Shown here: in pieces, positions 8,390 to 17,716 of the stretch | Position numbering within the stretch: position 1 is the first letter of the stretch | How the letters are laid out: every line of letters starts with the position of its first letter | Source of the DNA: Roseovarius sp. Pro17 | GTDB taxonomy: Bacteria; Pseudomonadota; Alphaproteobacteria; Rhodobacterales; Rhodobacteraceae | DNA length: 64,000 nt | Assembly: GCF_035599575.1 (NCBI RefSeq) | Contig: NZ_CP141179.1 | Span: 2,604,001-2,668,000 of the forward strand | Reading direction: 5' to 3' | Translations under genes and position numbers: made by a program | The notes under the pieces: generated by a model | What the model was told of the DNA's origin: nothing | What the model saw: the letters and a program-made list of their open reading frames with translations, nothing else | The model's database searches: none

Positions 8390-9715
8390 TTATTTTGCGT
8401 AGAGAACGCTCGGCAGCCATTCCACCAGCGGCGGAAAGGCGGCGACGAGGATACACATCAGCACGATCAGGCCGATGAACGGCATGACCCCGCGGATGAT
8501 ATGGCCGGTGCGCACTTCCTTTGGCGCGATGGCGCGCAGGTAGAATAGTGCGTATCCGAATGGTGGCGTCAGGAACGATGTTTGCAGCACGACGGCCATC
8601 AGGACGACAAACCACAGCAGGCTGACATCCGGCATTTCCTGCACGATAGGCAGAAAGATCGGAAAGGATAGCAGCACGATGCCGGTCCAGTCCAGAAATG
8701 CGCCAAGGATAAAGACGATGGCCATCATCATGGTGATCAACAGCCAAGGCTCCATATCCAGCGCGCGGATGATATCCTGCGTGGCGCGCAGGCCGCCCGT
8801 GATGTTGAAGACGCCCGTGAACGCCGTCGCGCCGACGACAATAAAGAGGATCATGGCCGAGGTGCGCCCCGTCTCCAGCATGGCGCCGTAGAAGGTGCGC
8901 CAGTGAAACCGGCCGCGCGATATTACGATCATGAGGGCAAGGCCCGCGCCGATCGCCGATGCCTCGGTCGCCGTGGCGATGCCCGCCAGCAGCGAGCCGA
9001 GGATGCCAAAGATCAGCACCAGCGGCGGCAGTGCCTCGATCAGCAGCATCCGGATCAGGGCGGGGCGGCTGATTTTCTCGTCCGGCTCGACCGAGGGGGC
9101 CAGGTCCGGGCGAAGGACCGAGATGATATAGACATAGGCCGCATAGCTGAGGCCCAGCAGGACGCCGGGGATCATCGAGCCTGCGAACAGATCACCGACC
9201 GTTAGTGGCGAATAGCTGGCCATCAGGATCAACATGATCGACGGCGGGATCAGGATGCCAAGGCAGCCCGAGGCCGCGATCACACCTGTCGTCAGCGTGG
9301 GCGCATAGCCGTATTGCAGCATCGGGCGCAGGGCCATGACACCCATCACGGTGATCGACGCGCCGATGATGCCGGTGGTCGCCGCCAGCAGGATCGAGAT
9401 GAACACGACCGCCAGCGCAAGGCCGCCGCGCACGTTGCTGAGCAACAGGCGCAGCGCCTCAAACATTCGGTCGGTAACGCCTGAATCTGATAAGAACCTC
9501 GCCATCAGCACAAAGAGCGGAATGGCGATCAGCGTGTAATTATCCAGCACGTCGCCGAATATGCGGTTGATGACAATGCCCAACACCATAGTCTTGCCGG
9601 TGATGATGGTCGTCAGGACGGCAGTGCCGCCCAGCACGAAGGCCAGCGGGTGACCCATGAAGAGGCCAGCCACCAGCAGGCCGAACATAAGGAGGGCGAT
9701 CAGTTCGGGGTTCAT
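8390..9715 (-). CDS. dctM: TRAP transporter large permease (DctM family)
   Basis: A 441-residue inner-membrane protein of the TRAP large-subunit family, with about 12 membrane helices, that carries the substrate with sodium. Start at 9715 (MNPELIALLMFGLLVAGLFM) is fixed by a one-base TGATG overlap with dctQ; the longer frame upstream is only dctQ read in another frame. Family segments include GILIPPSIMLILM near residue 160 and FLDWTGIVLLSFPIFLPIV near 340. Confidence 0.95.
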   Translation of the reverse strand: MNPELIALLMFGLLVAGLFMGHPLAFVLGGTAVLTTIITGKTMVLGIVINRIFGDVLDNYTLIAIPLFVLMARFLSDSGVTDRMFEALRLLLSNVRGGLALAVVFISILLAATTGIIGASITVMGVMALRPMLQYGYAPTLTTGVIAASGCLGILIPPSIMLILMASYSPLTVGDLFAGSMIPGVLLGLSYAAYVYIISVLRPDLAPSVEPDEKISRPALIRMLLIEALPPLVLIFGILGSLLAGIATATEASAIGAGLALMIVISRGRFHWRTFYGAMLETGRTSAMILFIVVGATAFTGVFNITGGLRATQDIIRALDMEPWLLITMMMAIVFILGAFLDWTGIVLLSFPIFLPIVQEMPDVSLLWFVVLMAVVLQTSFLTPPFGYALFYLRAIAPKEVRTGHIIRGVMPFIGLIVLMCILVAAFPPLVEWLPSVLYAK

Positions 9716-10224
9716 CAGATCACTTCCTCGGATGTGGTGTCGACGTCGAGGATGATCTTGAGCACCTCCGCGATACCTTGGACCAGCAGCAAGGCCGCGG
9801 CCAAGCACATCGCCATTTTCAGCGGATAGACCGGCATCTGGATCGCGCCATAGGTCACTTCGCCCTGGTTCCAGGACTTCATCGCGAAATCCCATGAGCG
9901 AGTGGTAAAGACATAGGTGAAGGGAAAGAAGAAGATGACGTATCCCGCCACGTCGATGATGCGCTGCCAGAGGTGGCTAAAGCGTTCGGTGACGATATCA
10001 ACGCGCACATGCGCCTTGTGACGCAGCGCGTAGCCGCCCAGCATCACAAAGTAAAATCCGTAGAGCTGTTTGGACACGTCGAAGGCCCATCGTGTCGGAT
10101 CATTGAACGCGTAGCGCATGACTACGTCATATATGATGATGGCCGCGAACATGATCGCGACGACCACGACGATGCGACCGACGACCTCGTTCAAGGCGTC
10201 GATGACGCGGATTACACTCAGCAT
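9715..10224 (-). CDS. dctQ: TRAP transporter small permease (DctQ family)
   Basis: A 169-residue, four-helix membrane protein of the TRAP small-subunit family (YDVVMRYAFNDPTRWAFDVS near residue 32; HKAHVRVDIVTERFS near 72). Start at 10224 (MLSVIRVIDALNEVV) is taken because it begins the conserved first helix; a GATGGAT lies about 6 nt upstream. An ATG at 10258 would add 11 residues without family support. First gene of the operon, so the promoter should lie in 10,225-10,514, shared with the divergent gene at 10515. Confidence 0.92.
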   Translation of the reverse strand: MLSVIRVIDALNEVVGRIVVVVAIMFAAIIIYDVVMRYAFNDPTRWAFDVSKQLYGFYFVMLGGYALRHKAHVRVDIVTERFSHLWQRIIDVAGYVIFFFPFTYVFTTRSWDFAMKSWNQGEVTYGAIQMPVYPLKMAMCLAAALLLVQGIAEVLKIILDVDTTSEEVI

Positions 10225-10514
10225 TTTAGATCCATCTAATATCTCTCCCGGTAGCATCGCGGACTCTATTGGTCCGCTTGATTTTGGCGCAGCGCCCACA
10301 TGCGGGCGGCGGCGTCGCACGCCCGTTGTCGGCGCGTTTCTGCTACATTCCCTTACCCTTAGCGTTTCGCTGGCCGATTGCAAGTCCGGCAACGACACCA
10401 TCCTAAGGGTTACCTAACGGCAGGAAGGCATTGGCGTTTGGCCTTGATGCATCCGCGCCGCTCGCCTATCTGCTGGGGCATGCCCCTGCCCCTTTTTCGA
10501 AGGATACGCGCGCC

Positions 10515-11177
10515 ATGACCCTGCTTCGCAAATGTGACACAGCGCTAATGACCGTCATCGTGCTTACGCTGATCGCGACGGTGATCCTGTCGCTGCTCGC
10601 GCCCGATTTCTTTAGTCTTGTTTTTGCCGCCGAGGACGGTCCGGTGGAATACGGCACCGCGCTGTTCCTGCTGATTGCCAGCGGCATTATGGCGCGCCAT
10701 GCCGCATCGCTGTGGCGACAGGGACGCCGGGGGGCGGCGCTGCTGACAGGGATTTACGGGCTAATGTTTTTCATGGCGGCGGGCGAAGAAGTATCGTGGG
10801 GCCAGCGCATCATCGGTTGGGAATCGGGCGAGTTTTTCCAGCAGCACAACAAGCAGGATGAGACGAACCTGCACAATCTGATGATCGGCGACGTGCATTT
10901 GACCAAGTCGCTGTTCGGTCCGGTCCTGACGATCTGCATCCTGCTCTATCTGGTGGGTCTACCGCTGATCTATCCCAAAGGCGGGCGTATCGCCGCGCTG
11001 GCCGATGCGATGGCCGTGCCGGTGCCGTGGCTGAAACATGCCGCTATCGCGCTGATTGCGTCGCTGATCATCGCCGTGCTGGACGTTGATCGCAAATGGG
11101 AGGTCTACGAGCTGATCTTTAGCCTGCTGATCGTGTCCATATTCCTGCTGCCGCAGAACCCGCACAAAACGCGCTAA
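10515..11177 (+). CDS. conserved multi-pass membrane protein, function unknown
   Basis: About 220 residues with six or seven membrane segments. Start ATG 10515 (MTLLRKCDTALMTVIVL) has GAAGGA 11 nt upstream; a TTG at 10431 is possible but adds a non-hydrophobic, unsupported stretch. The striking conserved-looking centre is GEEVSWGQRIIGWESGEFF followed by QHNKQDETNLHNL (near residues 94-125), rich in Glu, His, Asn and Trp on a non-cytoplasmic or interfacial loop, which looks like a site rather than a structural loop. I do not recognise a characterised family. It is divergent from the TRAP operon and convergent with the deacylase gene (6-nt gap). Confidence 0.78.
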   Translation: MTLLRKCDTALMTVIVLTLIATVILSLLAPDFFSLVFAAEDGPVEYGTALFLLIASGIMARHAASLWRQGRRGAALLTGIYGLMFFMAAGEEVSWGQRIIGWESGEFFQQHNKQDETNLHNLMIGDVHLTKSLFGPVLTICILLYLVGLPLIYPKGGRIAALADAMAVPVPWLKHAAIALIASLIIAVLDVDRKWEVYELIFSLLIVSIFLLPQNPHKTR

Positions 11178-11183
11178 AGCGTT

Positions 11184-12218
11184 TCAGAGGATCTCATCCT
11201 CGTCGAACAGCGGTTCGGCGTCCATCTGGGCGGTGACGCCGTCGGCTGCGAACTCTCCGCGAGTCGTGCTGGCGATGTGAAACAGCGCCTCGCCCTCATA
11301 GACCACCGGCATGTTGCTGCGCCCGATGACGATGCCGGCCTCGTCGCAAATCACCTCGACCTCCAACTCGCCGAACGGATCGGTGACGGCACCCAGCACC
11401 GTGCTTGCCTCGACCGCATCGCCGATGGCGCGGTAGCTGCGAAAGAGGCCGCCCGCAGGTGCGCGAAACCAGCGGGACGCGCTGCACATGACCGTGGCCG
11501 TGCGCGCCTTGGGCACGCCCTTTTGCGCGACCATGCCGAGGGTCTGCATGACGCGCAGGATGCCCGCCATCCCTGACCGCGCGGCCAACTCATCAAAGCG
11601 CAGGCCCTCGCCGCCCTCATAGAGCAGCACATCGACGCCCGCCTCTTCGGCAGCCATGCGCAGCGATCCCTCGCGCAATTTCGAGTTCAGCATCACCGGC
11701 GCACCAAAGGCGCGGCCCATCTCGGCAAGGCGGTCATTGCCCGGCGTCAGGCGGATCTGTGGCAGGTTGCAGCGATGGATCGCAGCGGAATGCAGATCAA
11801 TCCCGATTTCGGCGCGCAAGACTACCTCACGCATAAAGATATCGGCGAGGCGCGAGGCCATCGAGCCCGCAGAGCCGCCGGGAAAGCACCGGTTCAGATC
11901 GCGTCGGTCAGGCAGATAGCGCGCATTGTTCAGGAACCCGTAGCTGTTCACGATTGGCACGGCCAGCAGCGTGCCAGCCAGCGATCTCAGCGGGCCCGCA
12001 CGCAAGAGGCGGCGCACGATCTCGACCCCGATCACCTCGTCACCGTGAATCGCGGCCGAGACGAACATCACCGGACCAGGCTTGCGCCCGTGGACCACAT
12101 GCACCGACAGGTTGACCGGCGTGTGATCCGACAGCGTACTGACGGGGATATCCACCGTGCGGCGTGTGCCCGGAGCGATGTCGTGGCCTGCGATGGAAAA
12201 CGGCTGGCTGGTCTGCAT
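11184..12218 (-). CDS. succinylglutamate desuccinylase/aspartoacylase family zinc hydrolase
   Basis: A 344-residue M14-like zinc amidohydrolase. The zinc ligands are visible as HGDE (His58, Glu61) in FVSAAIHGDEVIG and as the His in GIDLHSAAIHRCNLPQIR near residue 142; NARYLPDRRDLNRCFPG near 100 carries the substrate-carboxylate arginine seen in this family. A beta-rich C-terminal domain follows from about residue 230. Members remove acyl groups from N-acyl amino acids (ectoine-related N-acetyl compounds, N-acetylaspartate, succinylglutamate). No pathway neighbours point to a substrate. It stands alone, divergent from the universal stress protein. Confidence 0.88.
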   Translation of the reverse strand: MQTSQPFSIAGHDIAPGTRRTVDIPVSTLSDHTPVNLSVHVVHGRKPGPVMFVSAAIHGDEVIGVEIVRRLLRAGPLRSLAGTLLAVPIVNSYGFLNNARYLPDRRDLNRCFPGGSAGSMASRLADIFMREVVLRAEIGIDLHSAAIHRCNLPQIRLTPGNDRLAEMGRAFGAPVMLNSKLREGSLRMAAEEAGVDVLLYEGGEGLRFDELAARSGMAGILRVMQTLGMVAQKGVPKARTATVMCSASRWFRAPAGGLFRSYRAIGDAVEASTVLGAVTDPFGELEVEVICDEAGIVIGRSNMPVVYEGEALFHIASTTRGEFAADGVTAQMDAEPLFDEDEIL

Positions 12219-12463
12219 GGGCGCGCCTCATGTGGGTGTTTGAAGGGCGATAGGCGGTTTCGACGCGCCTGTCTATCAACCCGCAACATCGCCAACACCC
12301 GGCGCGCATGGGCGAACATCACAAATATTGATCGCTTTTTGCAATTTTCTGTTACGATTCGGCCTATCCGCCGTTTTTGTTCGCAAAAGGTGCGCCATCT
12401 GACGGTCCACTCAGCGCGACAGCAACGATTGCGGGGGCAGAAAACTCTGGGAGGAGACAGGAT

Positions 12464-12901
12464 ATGACGACGAAACTGGTAGTGGGCCTTGATGGTCACG
12501 CCTCAGGCGAGAGGGCATTGGCACACGCGAGCCGCCTTGCCGAATTGATCGGAGATTGCGAACTGGTAGTGACCTATGTCGTGGAATGGTCGCCCTTTTC
12601 GTTCCAGACGGCCGAGGAAAACGAGCAACGCCATAAGCGTCGCGAGGAAGAGATCGAAACCGCGCTGGAGCGTGTCGTCAATCCGGCGGTCAAAAAGGTA
12701 ACCGATGCAGGTCTCAAGGCGCGCGGCGTCGTGCGCCACGGCGACGTTGCCGACACTTTGATCGCCATTTCCAAGGACGAGAACGCCGAGCAGATCGTCG
12801 TCGCGCGCACGTCAGAGGGCGGTTTTGCCCAGCGGCTGTTTGGCAGCTCCACCTCCAACCTCGTGATGAGCTCGACCGTGCCCGTCACCGTCGTCAGCTA
12901 A
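12464..12901 (+). CDS. universal stress protein (UspA family)
   Basis: A 145-residue single-domain USP. Start ATG 12464 follows GGGAGGAGAC. VVGLDGHASGERAL forms the N-terminal nucleotide loop and IVVARTSEGGFAQRLFGSST near residue 110 carries the G-2x-G-9x-G-S/T ATP-binding signature. It lies 15 nt before the symporter gene in the same direction, so the two are probably co-transcribed; USP genes are often paired with transporters. Confidence 0.93.
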   Translation: MTTKLVVGLDGHASGERALAHASRLAELIGDCELVVTYVVEWSPFSFQTAEENEQRHKRREEEIETALERVVNPAVKKVTDAGLKARGVVRHGDVADTLIAISKDENAEQIVVARTSEGGFAQRLFGSSTSNLVMSSTVPVTVVS

Positions 12902-12916
12902 GAAGGGACACCCCCA

Positions 12917-14467
12917 ATGAATTATACACAAAAGGCATTTCTCGCCGCTGCGGCCATCGCCGCACCTGCGGGCGCCATGGCCCAGGAGGCCGCGTCGCTA
13001 GACCAGAAGGTCAACGAGGCGTTCGCGAGCGCCACCGGCCCCTTCGTCAACCTGATCTTTGCCCCCTTCCCCGGCACGACGTTTCCATGGATCGTGATGT
13101 GGCTGGTCGTCGGCGCCTCGATCTTTACCCTCTATTTTGGCTTCGTTCAGTTCCGATACTTTGGCCACGCGATCAAGCTGGTCAAAGGCGATTATGCTGA
13201 CCCGAATGACGCTGGCGAAGTCAGTCACTTTCAGGCGCTGACCACCGCGCTATCAGGCACCGTGGGCCTCGGTAATATCGCGGGCGTCGCGGTGGCTGTG
13301 GGTATCGGCGGGCCGGGTGCGACGTTCTGGATGATCCTCGCGGGCCTACTGGGCATGGCGTCGAAATTCACCGAATGTACGCTGGCCGTTAAATACCGCA
13401 ACGAATATCCCGATGGCACCGTGTCCGGTGGCCCGATGTATTACATGAAGAAGGGCTTTGCCGAGCTGGGCCTGCCGGGTGGTGGGTTCCTCGCTATCAT
13501 GTTCTCGATCTTCTGTATCCTTGGTGCGCTCGGCGGCGGAAACATGTTCCAGGCCAATCAGGCCCATGCGCAAATCGCCGGTATCGTCGGCGACTATCCC
13601 GGCTGGATCACTGGCCTCGTGTTCGCAGGCGTCGTTTTCGCCGTGATCATCGGTGGTATCAAATCCATCGCCAACGTCACCGAAAAGGTCGTGCCGTTTA
13701 TGGGCATCCTCTATGTCGGTGCTTCACTGATCATCATCTTGATGAACTATGACCAGATCGGCGCCGCCTTCGGTGCGATCTTTGCCGGTGCCTTTACTGG
13801 CCTTGGCGTGGCAGGCGGCCTTGTCGGCGCGCTGATCCAGGGCTTCAAGCGGGCGGCATTCTCGAACGAGGCCGGCGTCGGCTCGGCGGCCATCGCGCAC
13901 GCTGCGGTCCGCACGAAGGAGCCGATCACAGAAGGCTTTGTGTCGCTGCTGGAGCCGCTGATCGATACGGTCGTGATCTGCACGATGACTGCGCTGGTCA
14001 TCACCATTTCGGGGCAGTTGATCGTTAACCCAGAAACCGGCCTCTTTGTTCTGAACGAGGCGGGTACGGCAATCGCCACTGTCGGTGACACCTCGGGCGT
14101 CGCGCTGACGTCGGCGGCGTTCGGATCGGCCATCAGCTGGTTCCCCTACGTTCTGGCGATCGCGGTCGTACTCTTTGCCTTCTCGACCATGATCTCTTGG
14201 TCCTACTATGGGCTAAAGGCGTGGACCTACCTCTTTGGCGAGGGCAAGACATCCGAGCTGATCTTTAAGGTGATCTTCTGCGTCTTTATCGTGATTGGCG
14301 CTGCGGCCAACCTTGGTCCGGTCATTGACTTCTCGGATGCGGCGATCTTCTCGATGGCTGTGGTCAACATCTTTGCGCTCTACTTCCTGATGAAACTGGT
14401 GCGGCGCGAGCTGAACTCCTACACCGGGCGCCTGAAGTCGGGCGAGATCCAGGCGTACGCTCACTAA
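12917..14467 (+). CDS. alanine/glycine:sodium symporter (AGCS family)
   Basis: A 516-residue sodium-coupled amino-acid symporter of the inner membrane. The family signature is plain: [20 protein letters not shown] followed by [20 protein letters not shown] (residues 101-140), then [12 protein letters not shown]. About eleven membrane segments are visible. Unusually for a carrier, it begins with a Sec-like segment ending [12 protein letters not shown], as seen in some Rhodobacteraceae members with an extra first helix or cleaved signal. It follows the USP gene by 15 nt and a strong terminator closes the unit. Whether it carries alanine, glycine or another amino acid is not decided. Confidence 0.93.
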   Translation: MNYTQKAFLAAAAIAAPAGAMAQEAASLDQKVNEAFASATGPFVNLIFAPFPGTTFPWIVMWLVVGASIFTLYFGFVQFRYFGHAIKLVKGDYADPNDAGEVSHFQALTTALSGTVGLGNIAGVAVAVGIGGPGATFWMILAGLLGMASKFTECTLAVKYRNEYPDGTVSGGPMYYMKKGFAELGLPGGGFLAIMFSIFCILGALGGGNMFQANQAHAQIAGIVGDYPGWITGLVFAGVVFAVIIGGIKSIANVTEKVVPFMGILYVGASLIIILMNYDQIGAAFGAIFAGAFTGLGVAGGLVGALIQGFKRAAFSNEAGVGSAAIAHAAVRTKEPITEGFVSLLEPLIDTVVICTMTALVITISGQLIVNPETGLFVLNEAGTAIATVGDTSGVALTSAAFGSAISWFPYVLAIAVVLFAFSTMISWSYYGLKAWTYLFGEGKTSELIFKVIFCVFIVIGAAANLGPVIDFSDAAIFSMAVVNIFALYFLMKLVRRELNSYTGRLKSGEIQAYAH

Positions 14468-14495
14468 GAGCAGACGTTTCGACTGAAAATGAAAG

Positions 14496-14526
14496 CATCC
14501 GCGTTTCGGCGCGGATGTTTTCTTTT
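14496..14526 (+). terminator. rho-independent terminator after the symporter gene
   Basis: CATCCGCG (14496-14503), loop TTTCGG, CGCGGATG (14510-14517), then TTTTCTTTT. Confidence 0.92.
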
Positions 14527-14594
14527 GAGTATTTATCGGAACAATGAAAGATCTTGGGCGACAGGGTGGCGCGGGCGCTGGTAGGTTTCGTGTC

Positions 14595-15893
14595 ATGACC
14601 GAATCCAGCTTTGCCCATCGCCTCGCCGTGCGCAGCGCGCTGCCCCGCCTGAATGCAGGCACACGGGCCACGGTCAATATCGGCTTTCTCGGCCCGCTCA
14701 GCGGCCCGGTCGAAAGCTGGGGTCTGCCGGGCCTCAATGGCGCGCGTATCTGGGAGGATTGGCTGAACGATGCAGGTGGGCTGCTGATTGACGGGCAGCG
14801 GCATCCGGTGCGCATCCATGCGTTTGACTGCGGTTATGACCCCGATCATTCGATGGAGGGCGCGCGGCTGATGGTGCAGCGTCATGACGTCGCCCTGCTG
14901 ATGATGCTGGGGGGCGACACGTTCACGCCGGTGCGCGATTTCCTTATGCGATCAAAGGTGCTGACCTCGACATTGCTGCCTTCGGACCTGTCGCCCGATA
15001 CCCCTTGGCTGATCGCGCCCAGCGAGCTGCATCCGATCTATACCGTCACCGGCGTCGATTGGCTGGCGCGGGCCCACCCCGAGCTAAGGACGGCGGCGAT
15101 ATGCAGCCAGACCGATGCGCTGGGATTGCCGTCGCTGGCCACCTACCGCGCGGCGTTCAAGGCGGCGGGGATCGGCCTAAGCAAGGAAATCCGCTATGAT
15201 CCGGACCTGACCGATCCGGCGGCCATCGTCGATGCGATGATGGAGGGCGATCCCGATATTTTGTGCTGGTCTACCAGCTATACTCCGATGGTCCATGCGA
15301 TGACGGAATACGCGTATGCCAAGGGGTTCAAGGGGCAGATCGTGTCCTGCACCCTGGACAATTACCCAGCGCTGGTCGCGCGCACCTCGGCGGAATTCAT
15401 GGAAGGCACGCTGTTCCAGTTCCCGGATTTCGACGACCCGATGCTGCGGGAAAAGGCGTTCTTCTTTAACCAGCCGGACATGTTCTTTGAGGAGTATAAC
15501 AGACGCTTTCCGGGGAGCTGGAGCGCGGTCAGCTGGGAATATGTCGCCACGCTGGAAATCTGGCAGGCCGCCGTGGAAAAGGCCGGCAGCCTTGCGCCTG
15601 CCTCGGTTCTGGCCGCTATGAAACAGTTGGGGCAGGTCACCCACGCCTTTGGCCCCGCGCAATGGTGGGGCGATGAAATGTTCGGCATCTCGAACGCGCT
15701 GGTTGGCGATTGGCCGGTTGTCACCGTGCAAGGCGGCAAGGCGCGCATCGTCGAGTTCGGGTCGATCCCCGCTTGGCTGGGGCGTCATGGCGGGCTGCTA
15801 CGGCGCGAGATGTCGGATCTGGGCCAGCTCTGGGAACAGCGGCTCGCCAATGGCGGCTGGGCGTTTTCCGGCACGGGGGATGAGCAGAAATAG
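14595..15893 (+). CDS. Liv/Urt-type periplasmic-binding-fold protein lacking an export signal
   Basis: About 432 residues, closely related to the exported binding protein at 16351. Shared blocks in order are LMMLGGDTFTPV, TLLPSDLSPD, HPIYTVTGVDWLA, EFMEGTLFQFPDFDDP, AVSWEY and NALVGDWPVV. Start ATG 14595 (MTESSFAHRLAVRSALPRL) is preferred; neither it nor the TTG-proximal extension at 14544 gives a hydrophobic signal or twin-arginine motif, so the product should stay in the cytoplasm. It precedes the transporter by 457 nt. A cytoplasmic solute sensor for the same ligand, in the manner of AmiC, is a reasonable guess; recent duplication with loss of the signal is the alternative. Confidence 0.82.
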   Translation: MTESSFAHRLAVRSALPRLNAGTRATVNIGFLGPLSGPVESWGLPGLNGARIWEDWLNDAGGLLIDGQRHPVRIHAFDCGYDPDHSMEGARLMVQRHDVALLMMLGGDTFTPVRDFLMRSKVLTSTLLPSDLSPDTPWLIAPSELHPIYTVTGVDWLARAHPELRTAAICSQTDALGLPSLATYRAAFKAAGIGLSKEIRYDPDLTDPAAIVDAMMEGDPDILCWSTSYTPMVHAMTEYAYAKGFKGQIVSCTLDNYPALVARTSAEFMEGTLFQFPDFDDPMLREKAFFFNQPDMFFEEYNRRFPGSWSAVSWEYVATLEIWQAAVEKAGSLAPASVLAAMKQLGQVTHAFGPAQWWGDEMFGISNALVGDWPVVTVQGGKARIVEFGSIPAWLGRHGGLLRREMSDLGQLWEQRLANGGWAFSGTGDEQK

Positions 15894-16350
15894 AGCAGTT
15901 CGCGCTCCGCATGTATCAAGCGTGACTCGCCCCGTTTCTGGCTAAGGATTCTCAGCAGAATTCCGAAAATCGGCACCTCTCGGGCGGTTGAGCCACGCTT
16001 TGACGAGAACTCCGGTTCAAGAATTGGTCTATTAACCCAGACCGGAGGCGCAAGGTGCGACATTTCGCAACATGTTGTTTAAAAATGATAAATGCCCTGT
16101 GGCATTTCGACGCAACTTGATCGAGCGCACAATTGGTTCAAAAAACTGAACCACGAAGCAACAAAGTTTCTTGCTTGTGAAACCAGCCCACTGTTACCCT
16201 TTGGGCGAGACCGGACCGATCCTTTCCTCGCTGCCCAAAAGCTCGGCGCGCGCGGGTGCCTGCGCCAAGCAGGCTGGATAAACGCCTGATTTTCCGGTCT
16301 CCAAGATATGCGCCGCGTAAAATTTGCGGCTTCAACATGGGAGAAACTAG
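15894..16350 (+). promoter_or_regulatory. 457-nt leader before the ABC importer with two hairpins
   Basis: No gene is seen. Two perfect stem-loops stand out: AATGCC-CTGT-GGCATT (16091-16106) and GGTTCA-AAAAAC-TGAACC (16135-16152). AT-rich sequence at 16,070-16,090 could hold the promoter. The long leader suggests regulation of the transporter operon. Inference only. Confidence 0.4.
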
Positions 16351-17643
16351 ATGATTTCCAAGATTATGGCTGCGGGCCTGTCACGCCGCACCTTCCTGAA
16401 AAGCACGGCCATCACCGCCGTTGGTGCCAGCCTGCCCAGCATGTCGCTGGCCGCGGGCGAGCCGATCAAGATCGGCTTTCTTGCGCCGCTGACCGGCGCG
16501 GTCGCCGCATGGGGCAAGCCCGGCCTTGATGGCTGCGAAATCTGGGCCGAGCGTGTGAATGCGGCCGGTGGGATCGAGTTGTCGGATGGCAAGCACCCCG
16601 TCGAATTGGTCAGCTATGACAATGAGTATGACCCAGCCAAGGCGCGCACCGGCGCGACCCAGCTGATCCGCGAGGATAATGTCAGCTTTATCATGATGCT
16701 GGGCGGCGATACATGGCCCGGCGTGCAGCCTGTGGCGGACAAGACCGGGATGCTGTTCTCGACCCTCCTGCCCTCGGACCTCAGCCCCGACAGCACCACG
16801 CTGATCGCGCCGACCGAGGTGCATCCGATCTATCTGGTCACCGGCGTCGACTATTTGGCCGACACCTATCCCGATGCAAAAACTGCCGTGATCTGCGCGC
16901 AGGATGACGCTCTGGGCCTGCCGTCGGTCGCGACCTATCTGGCCGCGTTCGAGGCCCGCGATATCGAAGTGTTAGAAGAGCCGCTGCTGTTCGATCCAGC
17001 CACCACCGACTTTGCGCCGATCGTCACGCGCCTGATGTCCAGCAACCCCGATATCATCTGCCTCGACACCTGCTATTCGGACTATGTGCACCCCATCTGC
17101 GAGCAGCTGTTCCAACAGGGCTACAAGGGCAAGATGATCAGCGCGACCGCCGATTTCTATGACCAGATGATCGCCAAGACGTCCAAGGAATTCATGGAAG
17201 GCTTCATCTTTCAGTTCCCGGACTTCGACGATCCGGCACTGGCGGGCGACAACATCAACTTTGAGGATGCGAACGGCTTTTACGAAGCCTATGCCGAACG
17301 TCACCCCGGCCAGTGGGGCGCGGTTAGCTGGGAATATGCATCAATCATGGACCTATGGAAGGCCGCCGCCGAAAAGGCCGGCTCAGCCGATCCCGAGGCC
17401 GTCATCACCGCCATGAAAGAGGGCGGCACTGGCAAACACGCATTTGGCGACGCCAAATGGTGGGGCACCGAGCTGTTCGGCATCGACAACGCGTTGGTCG
17501 GTGACTGGCCCGTGGTCGTGATCGAGGACGGCAAGGCCGTCATCAAGGGCTTCAAGTCGATCCCCGACTGGTATGACCAGCACGGCGACCTGCTGATCAA
17601 GCACATGCAGGCTTACGACCAGATGTACGATCAGCGCGGCTGA
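16351..17643 (+). CDS. ABC importer substrate-binding protein (branched-chain amino acid/urea type), Tat-exported
   Basis: A 430-residue periplasmic binding protein. The N-terminus carries a twin-arginine signal (LSRRTFLKSTAITAVGA, cut after SLAAG or nearby), so it is folded before export. GGGAGAAA precedes ATG 16351. The mature part begins EPIKIGFLAPLTGAVAAWGK, the usual first strand of Liv/Urt-type receptors, and runs through YDNEYDPAKARTGATQLI. It is followed 73 nt later by two permease and two ATPase genes, giving a complete importer. The ligand could be an amino acid, amide or urea-like compound. Confidence 0.92.
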   Translation: MISKIMAAGLSRRTFLKSTAITAVGASLPSMSLAAGEPIKIGFLAPLTGAVAAWGKPGLDGCEIWAERVNAAGGIELSDGKHPVELVSYDNEYDPAKARTGATQLIREDNVSFIMMLGGDTWPGVQPVADKTGMLFSTLLPSDLSPDSTTLIAPTEVHPIYLVTGVDYLADTYPDAKTAVICAQDDALGLPSVATYLAAFEARDIEVLEEPLLFDPATTDFAPIVTRLMSSNPDIICLDTCYSDYVHPICEQLFQQGYKGKMISATADFYDQMIAKTSKEFMEGFIFQFPDFDDPALAGDNINFEDANGFYEAYAERHPGQWGAVSWEYASIMDLWKAAAEKAGSADPEAVITAMKEGGTGKHAFGDAKWWGTELFGIDNALVGDWPVVVIEDGKAVIKGFKSIPDWYDQHGDLLIKHMQAYDQMYDQRG

Positions 17644-17716
17644 TACGTCACTGACCGCGGCGCGGGAGTCCCCCTCTCGCGCCGCTTTTCTGCCCCCTCT
17701 TGGAAAGCTGAAAACC

